A stretch of DNA of 64,000 bases from Blastocystis sp. Blastoise (Eukaryota > Sar > Bigyra > Opalinata > Blastocystidae): positions 1,063,501 to 1,127,500 of the forward strand of contig JBBPEB010000005.1 in assembly GCA_039096225.1 (NCBI GenBank), read 5' to 3'. Under the pieces are notes generated by a model. It was not told the DNA's origin. It saw only the letters and a program-made list of their open reading frames with translations, and ran no database searches. Shown here one piece after another: positions 37,942-50,621 of the stretch. The first letter of the stretch is position 1. The number at the start of each line of letters is the position of its first letter. Both the position numbers and the translations under genes were made by a program.

Positions 37942-37983
<42 letters not shown>

Positions 37984-39273
37984 AATGGTGATTTGTTTGT
38001 TTTTGAATTACATTCAAATTCTTTACCCGCGATTTATCCAACGATTTCCCACCAAATTGACGTTAACATCCGTTCAGCATCCCCAGGGGAATTACCAGAC
38101 TTCTCTATTTGTGTCTCAAATCGAAGTTCTATAGAAACAGTATATTCAGAAATTTTCAGTCAATTGCTGAAAACGATTAAAACAAATAAAGCAAAAGGAA
38201 TTCTATATGATTCTAAGAATAATACTATTCCCCAAAATGATCATTATTTACGATTATTTAGTGGAAATGAAAAGAAAATTATTAAAGAAATATTTTATGA
38301 TGAAAGGTATATATATAGAGTTTCTTTTATATATATATATATCTTATTTCTATCAGTATATATAATATATTATATTTCTTATTTGTATTATTATATATAT
38401 ATATATTATATATCTTAATTCTATTATATATATATATATTTCCCTCTTAGTGAAAGCGTGGGCACTTCATTTTTTGATATATATGTATATCCTTATACTT
38501 ATATTCCTTTATTATATTACGAAGTCATTCCCGTGGGAATTCAAGATCTTGATTACGGATATTTGGCTTATTTACGAATAAATAATCGTAATGAAGAATA
38601 TAATAAGAAAATATATATAAAAGATACAAATATTGATGGGAATAAATCAGAATATACTTTAGATTTAGTATTTTCCCAGTTAAAATCAGAATATATAACA
38701 TCGAATATGTCTTTATATCTATATACTTTATCTTCTTTATATACAGTTGAACCTATAAATATGAATCAATCTCTTTTTAGATATACAGATTATTCCCGTG
38801 GGAATCAGTTATATGCACAAGTACTTGATGTTCCCCGCGGTTATTCCCGTCTCTGTAGGGGATTGTATGTCGATATGATAGAAGATAATGAGTGTACATA
38901 TAGTAGTATATATTATAGTAAATATATATATATAAGTCCTTCGATGACTGTTTGTGAAGTGATTAAAAGATTATTAGTATTATTTGGAGTTGATATTATT
39001 GAAGAATATAAAAACTCGATATTACCGCGGAAAATAGCTGATTCAGAATTATTAATGAAATCTATAGATATATATGTGAATGATCAATATATAGTTTATT
39101 ATATGTCACCTTCCAATGAGATTTCTGTGTTTCTAGAGGATGGAGAGGAATTAGCCAATAAAGATAAACCGTTACGCAGTTACACGTGTATGCAATGGAC
39201 TAATAATAATAATAATAAAGGTCATAATAATAAGAGAAAAAAGATAGAAGAGAATGAATTATTGAATTGTTCA

Positions 39274-39306
<33 letters not shown>

Positions 39307-39336
39307 TTGGTTAATAATAATAATAATAATAATTTG

Positions 39337-39374
<38 letters not shown>

Positions 39375-39495
39375 GAGAGTACTGGAAGAGAAACAAAAAC
39401 GAGATGAAATAGACTACGGAGAGGCTTCAATTCTTCTTATTCCTAAGAATATATACAAACAACGAAAAGATAAAAACATACTTTCGATACAATAA
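34483..39495 (+). CDS. USP7: Ubiquitin-specific protease 7 (HAUSP/Ubp15) homologue
   Basis: USP7 removes ubiquitin from nuclear and other substrates. Architecture in order: an N-terminal MATH-like part ([38 protein letters not shown]), then the USP domain. The Cys box is [20 protein letters not shown] (catalytic Cys in TTCY). A downstream block is [20 protein letters not shown] (family [20 protein letters not shown]). Next are [28 protein letters not shown]...[11 protein letters not shown] (catalytic His) and [12 protein letters not shown] (Asp). The USP ends [11 protein letters not shown]. Ubiquitin-like C-terminal domains follow. The last exon includes poly-Asn and a basic KKRKKIEE-like patch before the stop at 39493-39495. 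Ser/Pro-rich sequence is inserted after the Cys box ([16 protein letters not shown]). About 18 introns, several composed only of (TA)n. GC-rich palindromic words are densest here. Confidence 0.93.
35779..35831 (+). repeat. Intron composed wholly of (TA)n
   Basis: In USP7, exon ...TGAATG is followed by GT(AT)n...AG and then exon GAAAGTATTTGC. The spliced frame reads [11 protein letters not shown]. The whole roughly 52-nt intron is dinucleotide repeat. Similar cases lie at about 36690-36742, 36797-36857 and 37943-37980. Confidence 0.75.
37172..39030 (+). repeat. Cluster of GC-rich palindromic words in USP7 exons
   Basis: Within 1.9 kb there are seven words of CCGCGG, CCGTGG or CCACGG type. They lie at 37177, 37217, 37698, 38531, 38796, 38835 and 39025. 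Two are perfect ATTCCCGTGGGAAT (38529 and 38792 regions). They occur in different codon phases (IPVGI, YSRGN, TRGN, VPRGY), so the word itself, not a peptide, seems to be repeated. Confidence 0.7.
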
Positions 39496-40640
39496 GTATT
39501 TTGTATATATAATTATATGTGTTTTCATTTCTATTTATTATTATATATATATTATTTAATCAATGAAATTTAATAAAATATAATACATTTTTCATTTTCT
39601 TGTTTTTCTTATTTTCTTAATCAATAGCATCTATATATATATTTTTATTTTTTTTCTATGTTTCTGTTCATTTCAAAACATTCTCTTTATTCTCACTTTT
39701 TAAAAGTAATTTTTTAATATTCTTTTCAAATATATATTTATGACTTACATAATTATATATAATCATTCTTCTTTATTCTAATATAGACTAGTTATAATAA
39801 TAAAAATGCTTTTTAATACCTTTTTTATGTCTCATCTTTTACTATAATAATCATTTAGTTATTATTTCTTAACCATTCACAACTTTTCTCTATCTCTATA
39901 TATACATATATATATATTACTATTCTTAGTTTTGCTATTTCATTTTTTCTTTAGTTCATGATTCTATTAATATATTCTATGGACAATAATAATATTAATA
40001 TTTAAAATGAATAATTCTTTATATATTCAGTTCTTTGAGTGATTCTATATGAGTCTATATTTATATGAATCTGTTTATATTTATAAAAAGTTGTATAAAC
40101 TATTGAAATGACAAAAATTAAATGAATGCTTTTATATAAACATATGACTTTCACAAACATACTATAAATTCGTGATATTATTAAAAGAAACAATAAATTT
40201 AATTAATAAAAAAACAAAACAAAGATAATTGAATATCGTTACTTTGTCACATCAATTTGAATATGTATATATACACACTAAACAAGGAAAGAAGAAATCT
40301 AAATAAAATTTAAAAAAATATATCATGACTTATCATATATATGATATATCTAGAAAAAAAGATAAAGAAAAAAATACTAGATTAATCGATATAATAAAAG
40401 TGATAGGAACCAAAAAAGAAGAAAAGACAACATATTTATTGTATACATACGACATATACAGAATTCATAATATTTAGAATAATATAGTTTTTGGATGATA
40501 ACATATCAAAGAAGATAAAAAAGAAGAATTATGAAAATTCTCATATCCAGATTTTTATGAAATATAAATATAAAATAATTTTATATAGAAATGTGTACAA
40601 CAATGTAGATGTATTTTATTAATATTCTTTGAGATATATT
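39496..40640. other. Intergenic region between convergent genes
   Basis: 1.1 kb of AT-rich DNA between the USP7 and TLDc stops. No conserved coding sequence is seen; frames are Ile/Tyr/Phe-rich. Confidence 0.6.
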
Positions 40641-41995
40641 TTATTGTTGACTTGAAAACACTTCTATCTCAATAACTTTAAAGAAGTTTTTCATTCCTTT
40701 TTGATTTGTATTTACAAATAAAGAACTTCCAAATTCTTGTTCTTGTTGAAATATACCAGTTTTACAACCAATAAATGAACGATTATTATTATTACATTGA
40801 TCTTCTATATATATACCACTACAGAAACAAGCTAAAGAAGAAGGATTCTGAACAATTGCATCTTTTGCGCTTATTACAGGTAACTGAATAGGTCCTGTTT
40901 TATGAGGATTATCAATAGAAAATAAGAAGGATTTATCATCATATCTCCAACCAGTATCTATATATATATATAAATTATATTAGTATAGAATTTGAATAAT
41001 AAAAAAAAACATATATTAATATTATAATTTTATGTAAATATAATAAACTAATAATGAATATAATAACTATAATAATAAATATAATAATATAATAAAACAT
41101 AATAAAACATAATAAAACATGTGAAACCTCAGTATATTTCTTTTGAAAAGAGGTTTCATATTAATATATATATATACTTTTAAATGCAGATATATCAGGT
41201 TCACCCCAACCAACTGAAGAATAACCACCAAATATACATTCTTGATTATTACTACCAATTGCTTTAATAATTACTACAACATCTTTGTGATTATCACATA
41301 AACGATGAAAGGCACGCGCAGAAAATGTGTCTACAGATCCTAAGAAGATACGTATATAATTGTGATCTGGATTAAGAATATCGACCAACCATTGTTGACC
41401 TTCTTTACTCAATATTGATGATTGATTAATATTCACACGATCAGACATAGTCGTTCTCATAGATAATGGCTATATATAGTTATATATTATATTATAATAC
41501 AAATATATATAAAAACAAATGATGAATAAGATTCATCAGTTATATACGTACTTGAAAAATATTAAGTTGTTGTTGATAAAACACATTGGGATTCACATTG
41601 TTTATAGCACTTTGTGAGGCATATTGTATTATGCTTCCGGTAGATCTTTTTTCATGATACATTAATTGTCTTTTATCAAGTTGAATTGTAATTGTTGGCT
41701 TCTGAACTCCATATTTGGGATTAGTAACAAGAGATCTGTTTGAAAGGAGTCGTTGATAATTTAACTTATTCATAACGGGATTGCTTGGTAATTTGTATCC
41801 CATTTTTTGAAGTTGTTGAGTTGTAAATAATCTAGTGAATTCTTTTGATTTAACTATATAAGAAAGAAAAAAATAGAATATTTCTGAATATAATATGTAA
41901 ATATCAAAGACTTCATCATCGAAATGGATGCCTTGATTCTCAATGTATAACTATATACCATCATTAATAAGGTTGTTGCTAGATACAGGATTCAT
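40641..41995 (-). CDS. TLDc-domain protein
   Basis: The start MNPVSSNNLINDG (ATG 41993-41995) splices to KSKEFTRLFTTQQLQKMGYK, then a basic linker (LLSNRSLVTNPKYGVQKPTI). The TLDc domain spans roughly the last 200 residues: ILSKEGQQWLVDIL, IRIFLGSVDTFSARAFHRLC, VVVIIKAIGSNNQECIFGGY, SSVGWGEPDIS, DKSFLFSIDN, SLACFCSGIYIEDQC and FFKVIEIEVFSSQQ, with stop TAA at 40641-40643. TLDc proteins (OXR1, NCOA7, TLDC2) regulate oxidative-stress tolerance and bind V-ATPase. The C-terminal IEIEVF strand is typical. No LysM domain is seen. Four or five exons. Confidence 0.85.
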
Positions 41996-42256
41996 TTTCG
42001 CTGCTTAATCTAATTGTAAATAATAAAATAAAAATGATGAATAAATGGAACATTTTTTACCTAGTTTTTTGGAGAACTTAATATGTTTAGTTTTTGCAGA
42101 GACTTTTTTTAGTGGTTTCTAGAAAAACTAGAAAAATTATTTTTCCACAAATTTTCTAGTAACAAAACAAGCTTTATTGAGCACAAAATATATAAATTAT
42201 TAAGAGAGTAAGCTCTAGAAGCTTATAATGATTGAAATAGTAAAAAATTTTTTTAA

Positions 42257-42666
42257 CTAGAAAAACGAATTACTGGCTAACAAGGATACTACAATGAAAG
42301 GTCTTATTTCGTCTGTATAGGTACAAAGAAAGTCACTAGGTTCCCAAAGATGTCGATAGCGCATAAAAATACAAGTGAGTAATGAAGATCCTGTGAGGAA
42401 GATGGATTGAATGATAGTTTCTATGAGTGGAGAGAATAGATTATTATAATAGAGTAGCATATAATAGGAATCAATGATAGATAGTTGCATTAAGAGACAG
42501 ATGGGTGCCCAAATCATATTATCTTCCAATGGATAGCAAGCATTATTAGTAATATTGTAATTCCCCCACCAAAAATAAAGGCACTGTGTTTTCTATATAT
42601 GAATAGAATAGAAATAACTGAAACAAATTTGAAAAAACTAAGAAAAATTATAACAAAAACTTAAAA

Positions 42667-42702
<36 letters not shown>

Positions 42703-42879
42703 CTAGAGTTTCTAAATCAAAAAAAAAACTCTGATATGATGAAAAAGATATAAAAAACTTTATTAAAGTTATGATAATGGAATTGAATGAATATGAAAAA
42801 AAAATAGAAGATATATATAATTATTTATAAAAACTGAAAATATAGGATGAAGTGAATAAAAGAGATACTTATGAAAATG

Positions 42880-42926
<47 letters not shown>

Positions 42927-43503
42927 TATGGTGTTTGATTCGTAGAGGACAAAAATAATAGCAAAAGAAACAAATGAATATTCCAAGTTTATAAATAGAA
43001 TTTGAATGAATTAGAATCCATTTTGTGAGAATATCATTGATAATAGTATATGTAATAGAATACTGTTGATATAATATGGAGGATAAAGTTATATATTGGA
43101 AGTTTATATTGTTAGAATAAGGTATAAAAGAGTAAGAAAGAATGCATGAAAGAATGAATATACTAAAGAAAAGAAGAGGAAATAATGTAGAAATGAAGTT
43201 CATATATTTATAAAGATCTATTGTAAGTATATATGCATTAAGAGGAAGTTGAAGAGAAAGAGGCTGATTGGTAGTTGTGAAATACTCAGAAAAAGAAGTT
43301 CTTTTCGAACAGGAATCGGAGACAGTTATGGATAAATAATGTTTTCTTTTTGAACTATATATATATTTAAGAATAAGTTATTATGTATATATACTTTAAT
43401 ATATGATTATGTGCAATATAAATGTTTGCTTGACAATCACTTTTTTGTACAAATAATTCATGTTTATCTATGGTACTATATATATATATATATAGAGAGA
43501 ATA

Positions 43504-43543
<40 letters not shown>

Positions 43544-43666
43544 TATATATATATATATATATACAGTTTAATATGTTTAATTTCATTTTTAGAAGTAGCA
43601 TATATATATATATCATTTGGTGATATAGATAGAGATTGCTCTGTATTTGTTAAATAACGATAATCC

Positions 43667-43698
<32 letters not shown>

Positions 43699-45066
43699 AT
43701 AATAATAAATAATATATATATATACTTTAGGATTAGCTAGACAAACAATAGGTTGTTTATCAAAGTCATTTATCGTATAATCATGAAACGAAAGAATTCC
43801 TTTATATAAAGTAAACACACGAAACCTATGAAAATATATATATATATATATATATTAATAAGGAAAACTATATATATATATATACATTCCTAATTCTTTG
43901 AAATCATTTACTGTAAAACAATGTGTGTCGCGATTTAATAAATACTATATAATAATATATAATATAAAAAATTAAAATAGATATCATAATAAATAGTCAC
44001 ATAATAAAATAGAAAACACTATATATATACATTTGTGTGTTTTCCCATAATAGAATGAATATGTCCCGCCAAATAAGCTATCGGCTTATAAAACTCTATA
44101 ATTTCTTTAATATTATGACCATATTTTGATCTTGTTGTACAGTCTAATGTAAATAATGGAAAATGACTGAAGAGTAATGTAGTTGAATAACTATATATAT
44201 ATTTTCATAATAAAATAATTTATTTTCTTAAAACCAACAGAAAACATATATATATAACATAAACATAAAAATCAACGTAAACATAAACATAATAATTCAA
44301 AATATACCTCTTATTCATTAATTTTGTTTCTAATTCATCAAGAATGGTTATAGGGATTTGTCCAAAAAAGCACCATTCTATTTCTTTGCATCCTTCAAAG
44401 CCAATTACACGAAGAGAACCATCATTATAGTGATATATATTTTCATAACTATAGAAAAACAATAGAAAATTTATTTTTTTGAAAGTAATTATAAATAGCA
44501 ACATAGAGTATCAATAAACAATGTATATATTTATTATAACAGATTTCCAATGAAATTCCATATTGAGAATAAAGAAACATACATAGATCCTTTGGAGTAT
44601 TGACCTGAAACTGAGTAATCTTTATAATAATTCAAATACCCACCGCTCTCATCCCATGCATCGTGATTTCCACGTATATCAAGCCAGAAATTAGGGTCAA
44701 AATATCCAGCATCAACTAACATTTCTTTATATCTATGAACACATTAGTAATCATGTAGGTAAATAACTATACAATTTCCATTCTGATAAAATTGGAGCAC
44801 CTAATTACAGCAAAAATTAATAAATGCAAAAATTAAATAATATTTGTAAAAAACATATTAAGAATCAGAAATAGCATACTTAATCCATTCTTATCGCCTA
44901 CAGAGTTGCATTCATCGCCACTACATATCACAAAATCTGGTCTTAAAGACGGAATAACCTCATTGAGTAGTTTTCTGAAATAAAGTGCTTGTACAGACTC
45001 ATGATTTGTAATAAGGTGAAGATCTGATATATGAATAAAAGTAATAATTTCTTTTGTATTGTTCAT
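42257..45066 (-). CDS. TMEM62-like membrane metallophosphoesterase
   Basis: The start MNNTKEIITFIHISDLHLIT (ATG 45064-45066) carries the D-x-H metal motif. Others are FVICSGDECNS (GD), FWLDIRGNHDAW (GNHD), TTLLFSHFPLF and KPIAYLAGHIHS (GHxH). The GNHD block followed by NYYKDYSVSGQYS closely follows TMEM62 (WLDIKGNHDAF...NYYRKYSA). A beta-rich segment (FRVFTLYKGILSFHDYTIN; QPIVCLANPKDY) also matches. The C-terminal half is hydrophobic (FISTLFPLLFFSIFILSCIL; APICLLMQLSIIDSYYMLLY), as in the membrane part of TMEM62. The stop is near 42257. The substrate is unknown. The second GD motif lacks the usual following Asp. About ten exons; one (TA)n block lies at 42880-42922. Confidence 0.88.
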
Positions 45067-45559
45067 TTTTAAAAATTTTATTTAATATGTTTAAAGAATA
45101 AAAGCCATTATAGGTAAATCAATTAAAAAAGAATCAATGAATATTCTTTTTTGCTTTAAAAATAAACTATTTCAAACACAAAATATATTATTGGCTGTTT
45201 CTTCTTAAGAACCAATTATATACAAGATATCTATCAATAAGCCAATACAAAAAACGCTGGATTCTTTCTTGTTTTCGATTCTTTATATTTTTATTTGTTT
45301 TCACAAAAGAAATGATAGATTAATGGCTTTATTGTATGAAAAACGAGTCTATACATTAATATCTATGAAAATCCTGATTGACTCTGGGTAAAAAAACAAA
45401 AATACTTCAATAAAACGATAATTGCATTAGGGCAATAAAACCTAGTATATAGTACTTATTTTTGCAAATAATGGTTCCAAATTATATATAAAATACATAA
45501 AACACAAAAATCTAACTCAATCTTGACTTTTCTGCAGAAAATGCGAGTTTCAAAACGTA
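45067..45559. other. Upstream region of the TMEM62-like gene
   Basis: About 490 bp of AT-rich sequence between the phosphoesterase start and the left end of the Tc1-like element. No gene is seen. Confidence 0.55.
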
Positions 45560-45582
45560 CAGTCATGTAAAAAACCGGACAC
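45560..45582 (+). repeat. Left terminal inverted repeat of Tc1-like element
   Basis: Begins CAGTCATGTAAAAAACCGGA and ends CAC. Preceded by TA. It pairs perfectly with 47008-47030. Confidence 0.92.
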
Positions 45583-47007
45583 GCCAGTGTTTTTATTCTT
45601 TTTTCTCCACGATTATTTATTATTTCTTTACAACTTTTTGAATTTATAATATATAATGATTACTCTATACAAAAATGTTTTTTTCTTTTTTATTAAAATA
45701 AGAAAGAATATCGAACAAAAAATGTCTAGTTTTTTACATTTTCTGCCTTTTCTTTAAAACTTTTCTTTTGAGTACTCCTAATAAATATAAACGTATAAAA
45801 TCATATATATATAATCTATGTGTATGCTGTAGTCTATATATACCTTATCTAATAAATCATTCAAGTATATTAACTCCTTCTTGACTGATCATTTCGTTTT
45901 TTTTTTGTTTTATTTTTTCTTACAAAAAAATTGTTTTGTGTTTAAATATATATTATATATGGTAGGTGTGTATAAGAGGTATTGATTGATATTATTTTAC
46001 AGTACTTATACCCTTTAAGAATAGTAAATATCGTGTGTTTCTTGAAAAACTGGACTTTTAACCCTCAAAAAACCCCTTTTTAGTTAATTATTTTAACAAT
46101 ACTTCCATCAAGTGTGTATTATTTTTTTAAATTTAAGAGTTTGCATTATCCTTTTAAAGAATATAAATATTATAATGTTTCAAGTAATATTTTAACACGA
46201 TAGAGATATGCTCAAAGTTTGTTGTTTTTTTTCATTTGTTCGATTGCCAAGATTGAATTTGTTTCTGATCAAGATATTTTGTCTACAGTGATAAACGATA
46301 GCATAAGGCGTATTCATAATATAAAAAACTATTAAAAGTTATTCATTTTTTCTGATTGACAATCTACATTTTGTTCACATTTTTTAAATAACTTTCAATG
46401 GTCTTTACACTATTTTTAGTTGCAACTTATTACTATTTTTTTAATTACTGTATGTTAAACAATTCGTTTTTTTATTATTGAAAACAATTCGTGGTGAAAT
46501 ATTGTTTTTTTCCCTGGTTGAATGCAAATGGGGGGTCTTTTTTTGTAAAAAAATATTGTATATTCTTGTTATTTTCCTCAAGTTATATGAAGAAGTTATC
46601 AATTCTTTATAAATTATCTTCTACATATATAACGAAATTTAATATGATATAATTGTATTGTAAGATAATATGTTTTATGATAAAGTTGTAAATGAGCTCA
46701 TTGCTTGTGTAAAATCCTTTTAGAGATAGGTTTTTAAAAAATAATTGTCCTGCTGTCATGTGCATAGTACTCCGTCCATATATCAGTAATCTAGCATCAA
46801 AAATATCATTTTAAATACAAAACAAAGAAAAATATTTATACATATATTTTTGGTAAAAAACCGGACATTTTCAGTTAAGCAGTATGCAATATTTTTTTAA
46901 TAATAAAAAATATATAGTTGTGTACACCTTGGTCCATAATATCTTAAGAAAAAAAACATTTAAAAAATGCTTTAAAATAAAAGAAAAATAAACGAAAAAA
47001 AGGACTG

Positions 47008-47030
47008 GTGTCCGGTTTTTTACATGACTG
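47008..47030 (-). repeat. Right terminal inverted repeat of Tc1-like element
   Basis: Perfect inverted copy of 45560-45582, followed by TA. Confidence 0.92.
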
Positions 47031-48155
47031 TATATAAAATACAAAAACAAAAAACACTTTCTCCTGATATCAAATGCTTCTTTTTTTAAAGAAAGGAGAC
47101 AGTTCAAAAAATAGTAGAAAATGGAATTTATTTTTAGAATTTCGAATAGAATATTGATGAAAAGAATCAATTAGAATTCGAAGAGTATTCTGGAAATAAA
47201 GAGTGTTTGTTGTATTCAAAAAGGTTTTTAAGGGCATTAGTGTGGACGAGGATTCGTGGTTCATATAGTCTGTAACAAAAGTATTCCTTTCAATTAATTA
47301 CTAAAGGAATTATAAATGATTATTCAAATGTCTACTACTTTAAAGTATTATAAAGGTTTATTATGAATTGTGTGTGATCCTCTGAAATCTCTACTCAAAA
47401 AAAATAATAAATAAACCAAGAATGATAGATAGAATGTGTTTTATTAGGAAAATGAGCTTATTTTTATGAGAAATAAGGATATAAATATGATTTTTATGAT
47501 AGTTTTCTAATGAAGCAACACTTTTAATGAAGAAAAAGTACATTATTTCTTTGGTAAACAAAAAAAAATAAAAGATTTAAGTAAAACAAAAACAACAAGA
47601 TTTCTGGACATAAAAGAACTAATAATAATATAAGAACAATATAGGATAATATAATATTAATAAAAAAAAAGAAAATAGAATGTTGATCGAAAAGAAATGA
47701 TAGAAAAATAGTATAGAGAGGAAAGATATATTTATTAGATTAATTAGCATAAACTATATAAATAAAAGTGATAAAAATTGAAAGAAGAAATTAATTTTTA
47801 ATAATGTATATATATAGATATATATATGTGTTTGAGAATTGTTTAAATTATTAAAAAAATATATCAATACTCAAATGTATATATATATATGCTTGTTTTA
47901 TATTAAGAATGAATTGATATGAAAAAAAAAATAGAATATATAAAGTAATAATAATTATTTATATATGATTATTAAAAGTATACATAATAAGAAAACATGG
48001 AAAACAAGTAATAAGTATATATATATGTAATAGAATAAGTATGATATATATATATGTTAATTAATTTAGTTATAATATATATATATGTTAATTAATTTAG
48101 TTATAATATATATATATATGCTAATTAATTTAGTTATAATATATATATATATATG
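47031..48155. other. Region between Tc1-like element and TM9SF, with a possible gene fragment
   Basis: On the minus strand, two short exons can be joined by a GTAGTA...TTGTTACAG intron to read DHTQFIINLYNTLKLYEPRI followed by LVHTNALKNLFEYNKHSLFP and a stop at 47167-47169. This looks more protein-like than the overlapping frames, but no start or family is visible. It may be the 3' remnant of a gene. The rest is AT-rich. Confidence 0.3.
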
Positions 48156-48489
48156 TTAGTTGATTTTAGCTACACCATATATAGTGTGTATGAATATATA
48201 TGAGCTTATAAATCCCAGGGAAGCGGCTATTAAATAGAGTAAGAGACTCACAATAGACACATAACTATAGAGAAGAATAACATAGTATTATTTATATATA
48301 AGTTATTATAAATATTTATAGAATATAAATATATTTAATATAATAAATAAATAAATAAATAAAAATATTAAAAAAAAAAACAAATAAATAAATAAATAAA
48401 TAAAAATATTAAAAAAATAAAAAAATAAAAAAAAAATAAATAAATAAATAAATAAATAAATAAAAAAATAAATAAAAATATTAAAAGTA

Positions 48490-48526
<37 letters not shown>

Positions 48527-50004
48527 AGTGAATAGTATAATAAGCAAGCATACCCTATAAAATCAGTGATTATAATAATACTATTTAATTCATAAAATCG
48601 AGAGAAACAGAAGATCATGGCGGCAAAAAAGAAGAGGGAACAAGATCCTGTAGCTTGTAAGGACAGCCACCACCAGTTATAATCCTCATTATTTAATTTA
48701 GCAAATAATATAATCATGGAAATCTCAATACAACTTAATATAAATAATATAAATATAACGAGAATAAAACCAAAATAAACATAATAACGATCTCCCCAAA
48801 GGCACGTGACCATCAAATATAACTCTACAAATGACACGCCAAATGGAATAACTCCTCCGAGAACCATTAATATCCATGATTTGGCATACCTATAATAATA
48901 GTGTAGAATGATTTAGTTATTCTTTTAGAAAGATTAATACTAATAAGCATATAAGTAGAATATGTATAATAATAAGCATATAAGTAGAATATATATAATA
49001 AGCATATTAGTAGAATATATATAATAAGCATATAAGTAAAATATATATAATAATAAGCATATAAGTAAAATATATATAATAATAACTATAATAATAATTA
49101 CCATGGCTTTTTAGGGATTTCACGTGGAATAGCACTAGTGACGACGGGTGAGTCGATAGGATCACGTGCATATCCATTCGTACAACCAATATATGTAATA
49201 GGTACATATAAACATAATAATAATGAAAATAATTTGAATACATTTTTGAATAGAATAGCATTTGATGAATGAACAATTAAATGGATTGAATTCATAAATA
49301 AAATAATACATAAGAAAATACCTATATAAAATAGTAATAGAGATTTATTATTATATTTATAATAATAAGGAATTAGGATTATATTAGTAATAATAATAAT
49401 ATTAATATATATATACAAGGATAAACAAATGTAGTAATAAAGAAATTAGCAAGAAGACTCTTTCCATTTAAGTTTTTATATAAGAATGATGATATATACC
49501 CTGAGAAGTATCCATTAATAATATAGAGGAATAATATTATAGTGTTATAAGCATTTAGTTGAGAGGGGTCAGGAAGGAGGTAAAACGAAAGAAAGCAGGC
49601 TTCTAAACATGTAAGAAGGATCTGTATACCATTACCCTATATAGTAGTATATAATATAATTATACTTTTATTAATAATAATATAATAGTTACAATATATA
49701 TAATAGTATATAAGAGTATATACTATATATATATATATATATATATACAACAGTGGCACATAATAGAGTCATCATAAATCGTGGGGGTCTAAATACATCG
49801 GCATGTAACAGTTTCCAACCGCTTTCTTCAAAGTCACCATTGTTATTATCCTCTACACCTAACTATATATATAATAATATATATAATAATATATATATAA
49901 TAATAATAAAAAAAAATATAATAATAATAATAATAATATATACACGATTATAATGTGAATAATCTTGAAAAACTGTTCTTAATAAAATTACACCCAATAT
50001 ACCC

Positions 50005-50043
<39 letters not shown>

Positions 50044-50587
50044 TAATCATAATAATCATAATAATAATAATAATAAATATAACAATAATAATACTATATA
50101 TATACAGCTAAGAAGATAACAATAAGAATGGAGTTCGCAATACTAAACCAATGTATATTTGTAGCTAGACCCAACTGATCCGCGTATATATAATTATCAT
50201 AGCGGGAAATCCAAGCGCGGGAAGAAGGAACCCATTCGACGGCATATGTATAGAGAATACGAGTAGATGGCTATATAGGCATATAATAAACATAATAAAT
50301 ATAATAAATATAATAAATATAATAAATATAATAAATATAGTAAATATAGTAAATATAATAAATATAATAAATATAATAAATATAATAAATATAATAAATA
50401 ATAAATATAATTAATATAATAATATAATTAATATAATAAATAAAATAAATATAATAATAATAATATATATATATATATACAGATGATGATGAGATAACGT
50501 TAAGAGGCATGCCTATATAAGAACAAGAGTGAAGAACTCCCTTAGTAACATCCTCCTCAGAGAATCGATTGAACGACTCATGACGCA

Positions 50588-50621
<34 letters not shown>

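Larger units (their letters stand above)
45560..47030. mobile_element. Tc1/mariner-type transposon remnant or non-autonomous element, 1,471 bp
   Basis: Perfect 23-bp terminal inverted repeats begin CAGTCATGTAAAAAACCGGA at 45560 and end in the reverse complement at 47030. The similarity continues for about 5 bp (CCAGT) after a 2-nt offset. Both ends are flanked by TA (45558-45559 and 47031-47032), the target-site duplication of Tc1/mariner elements. Tc1-like elements also begin with CAGT. A third copy of the inner TIR word (GTAAAAAACCGGACA) lies at 46853-46867 in the left-end orientation, like a subterminal transposase site. No intact transposase is visible; a stretch near 46230-46336 gives only a short open frame. 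It is AT-rich and has no introns I can define. Confidence 0.85.

Noticed and set aside
42257-43203. A separate membrane-protein gene
   Set aside because: The hydrophobic exons follow the phosphoesterase exons on the same strand, and TMEM62 has the same soluble-then-membrane order, so one gene is simpler.
46871-47170. 99-codon minus-strand frame over the transposon's right end
   Set aside because: It spans the TIR and flanking DNA, is Phe/Leu/Lys-biased, and has no transposase motif.
50285-50450. CRISPR-like array
   Set aside because: The repeats are 9 bp with no spacers, in an intron of a eukaryotic gene.
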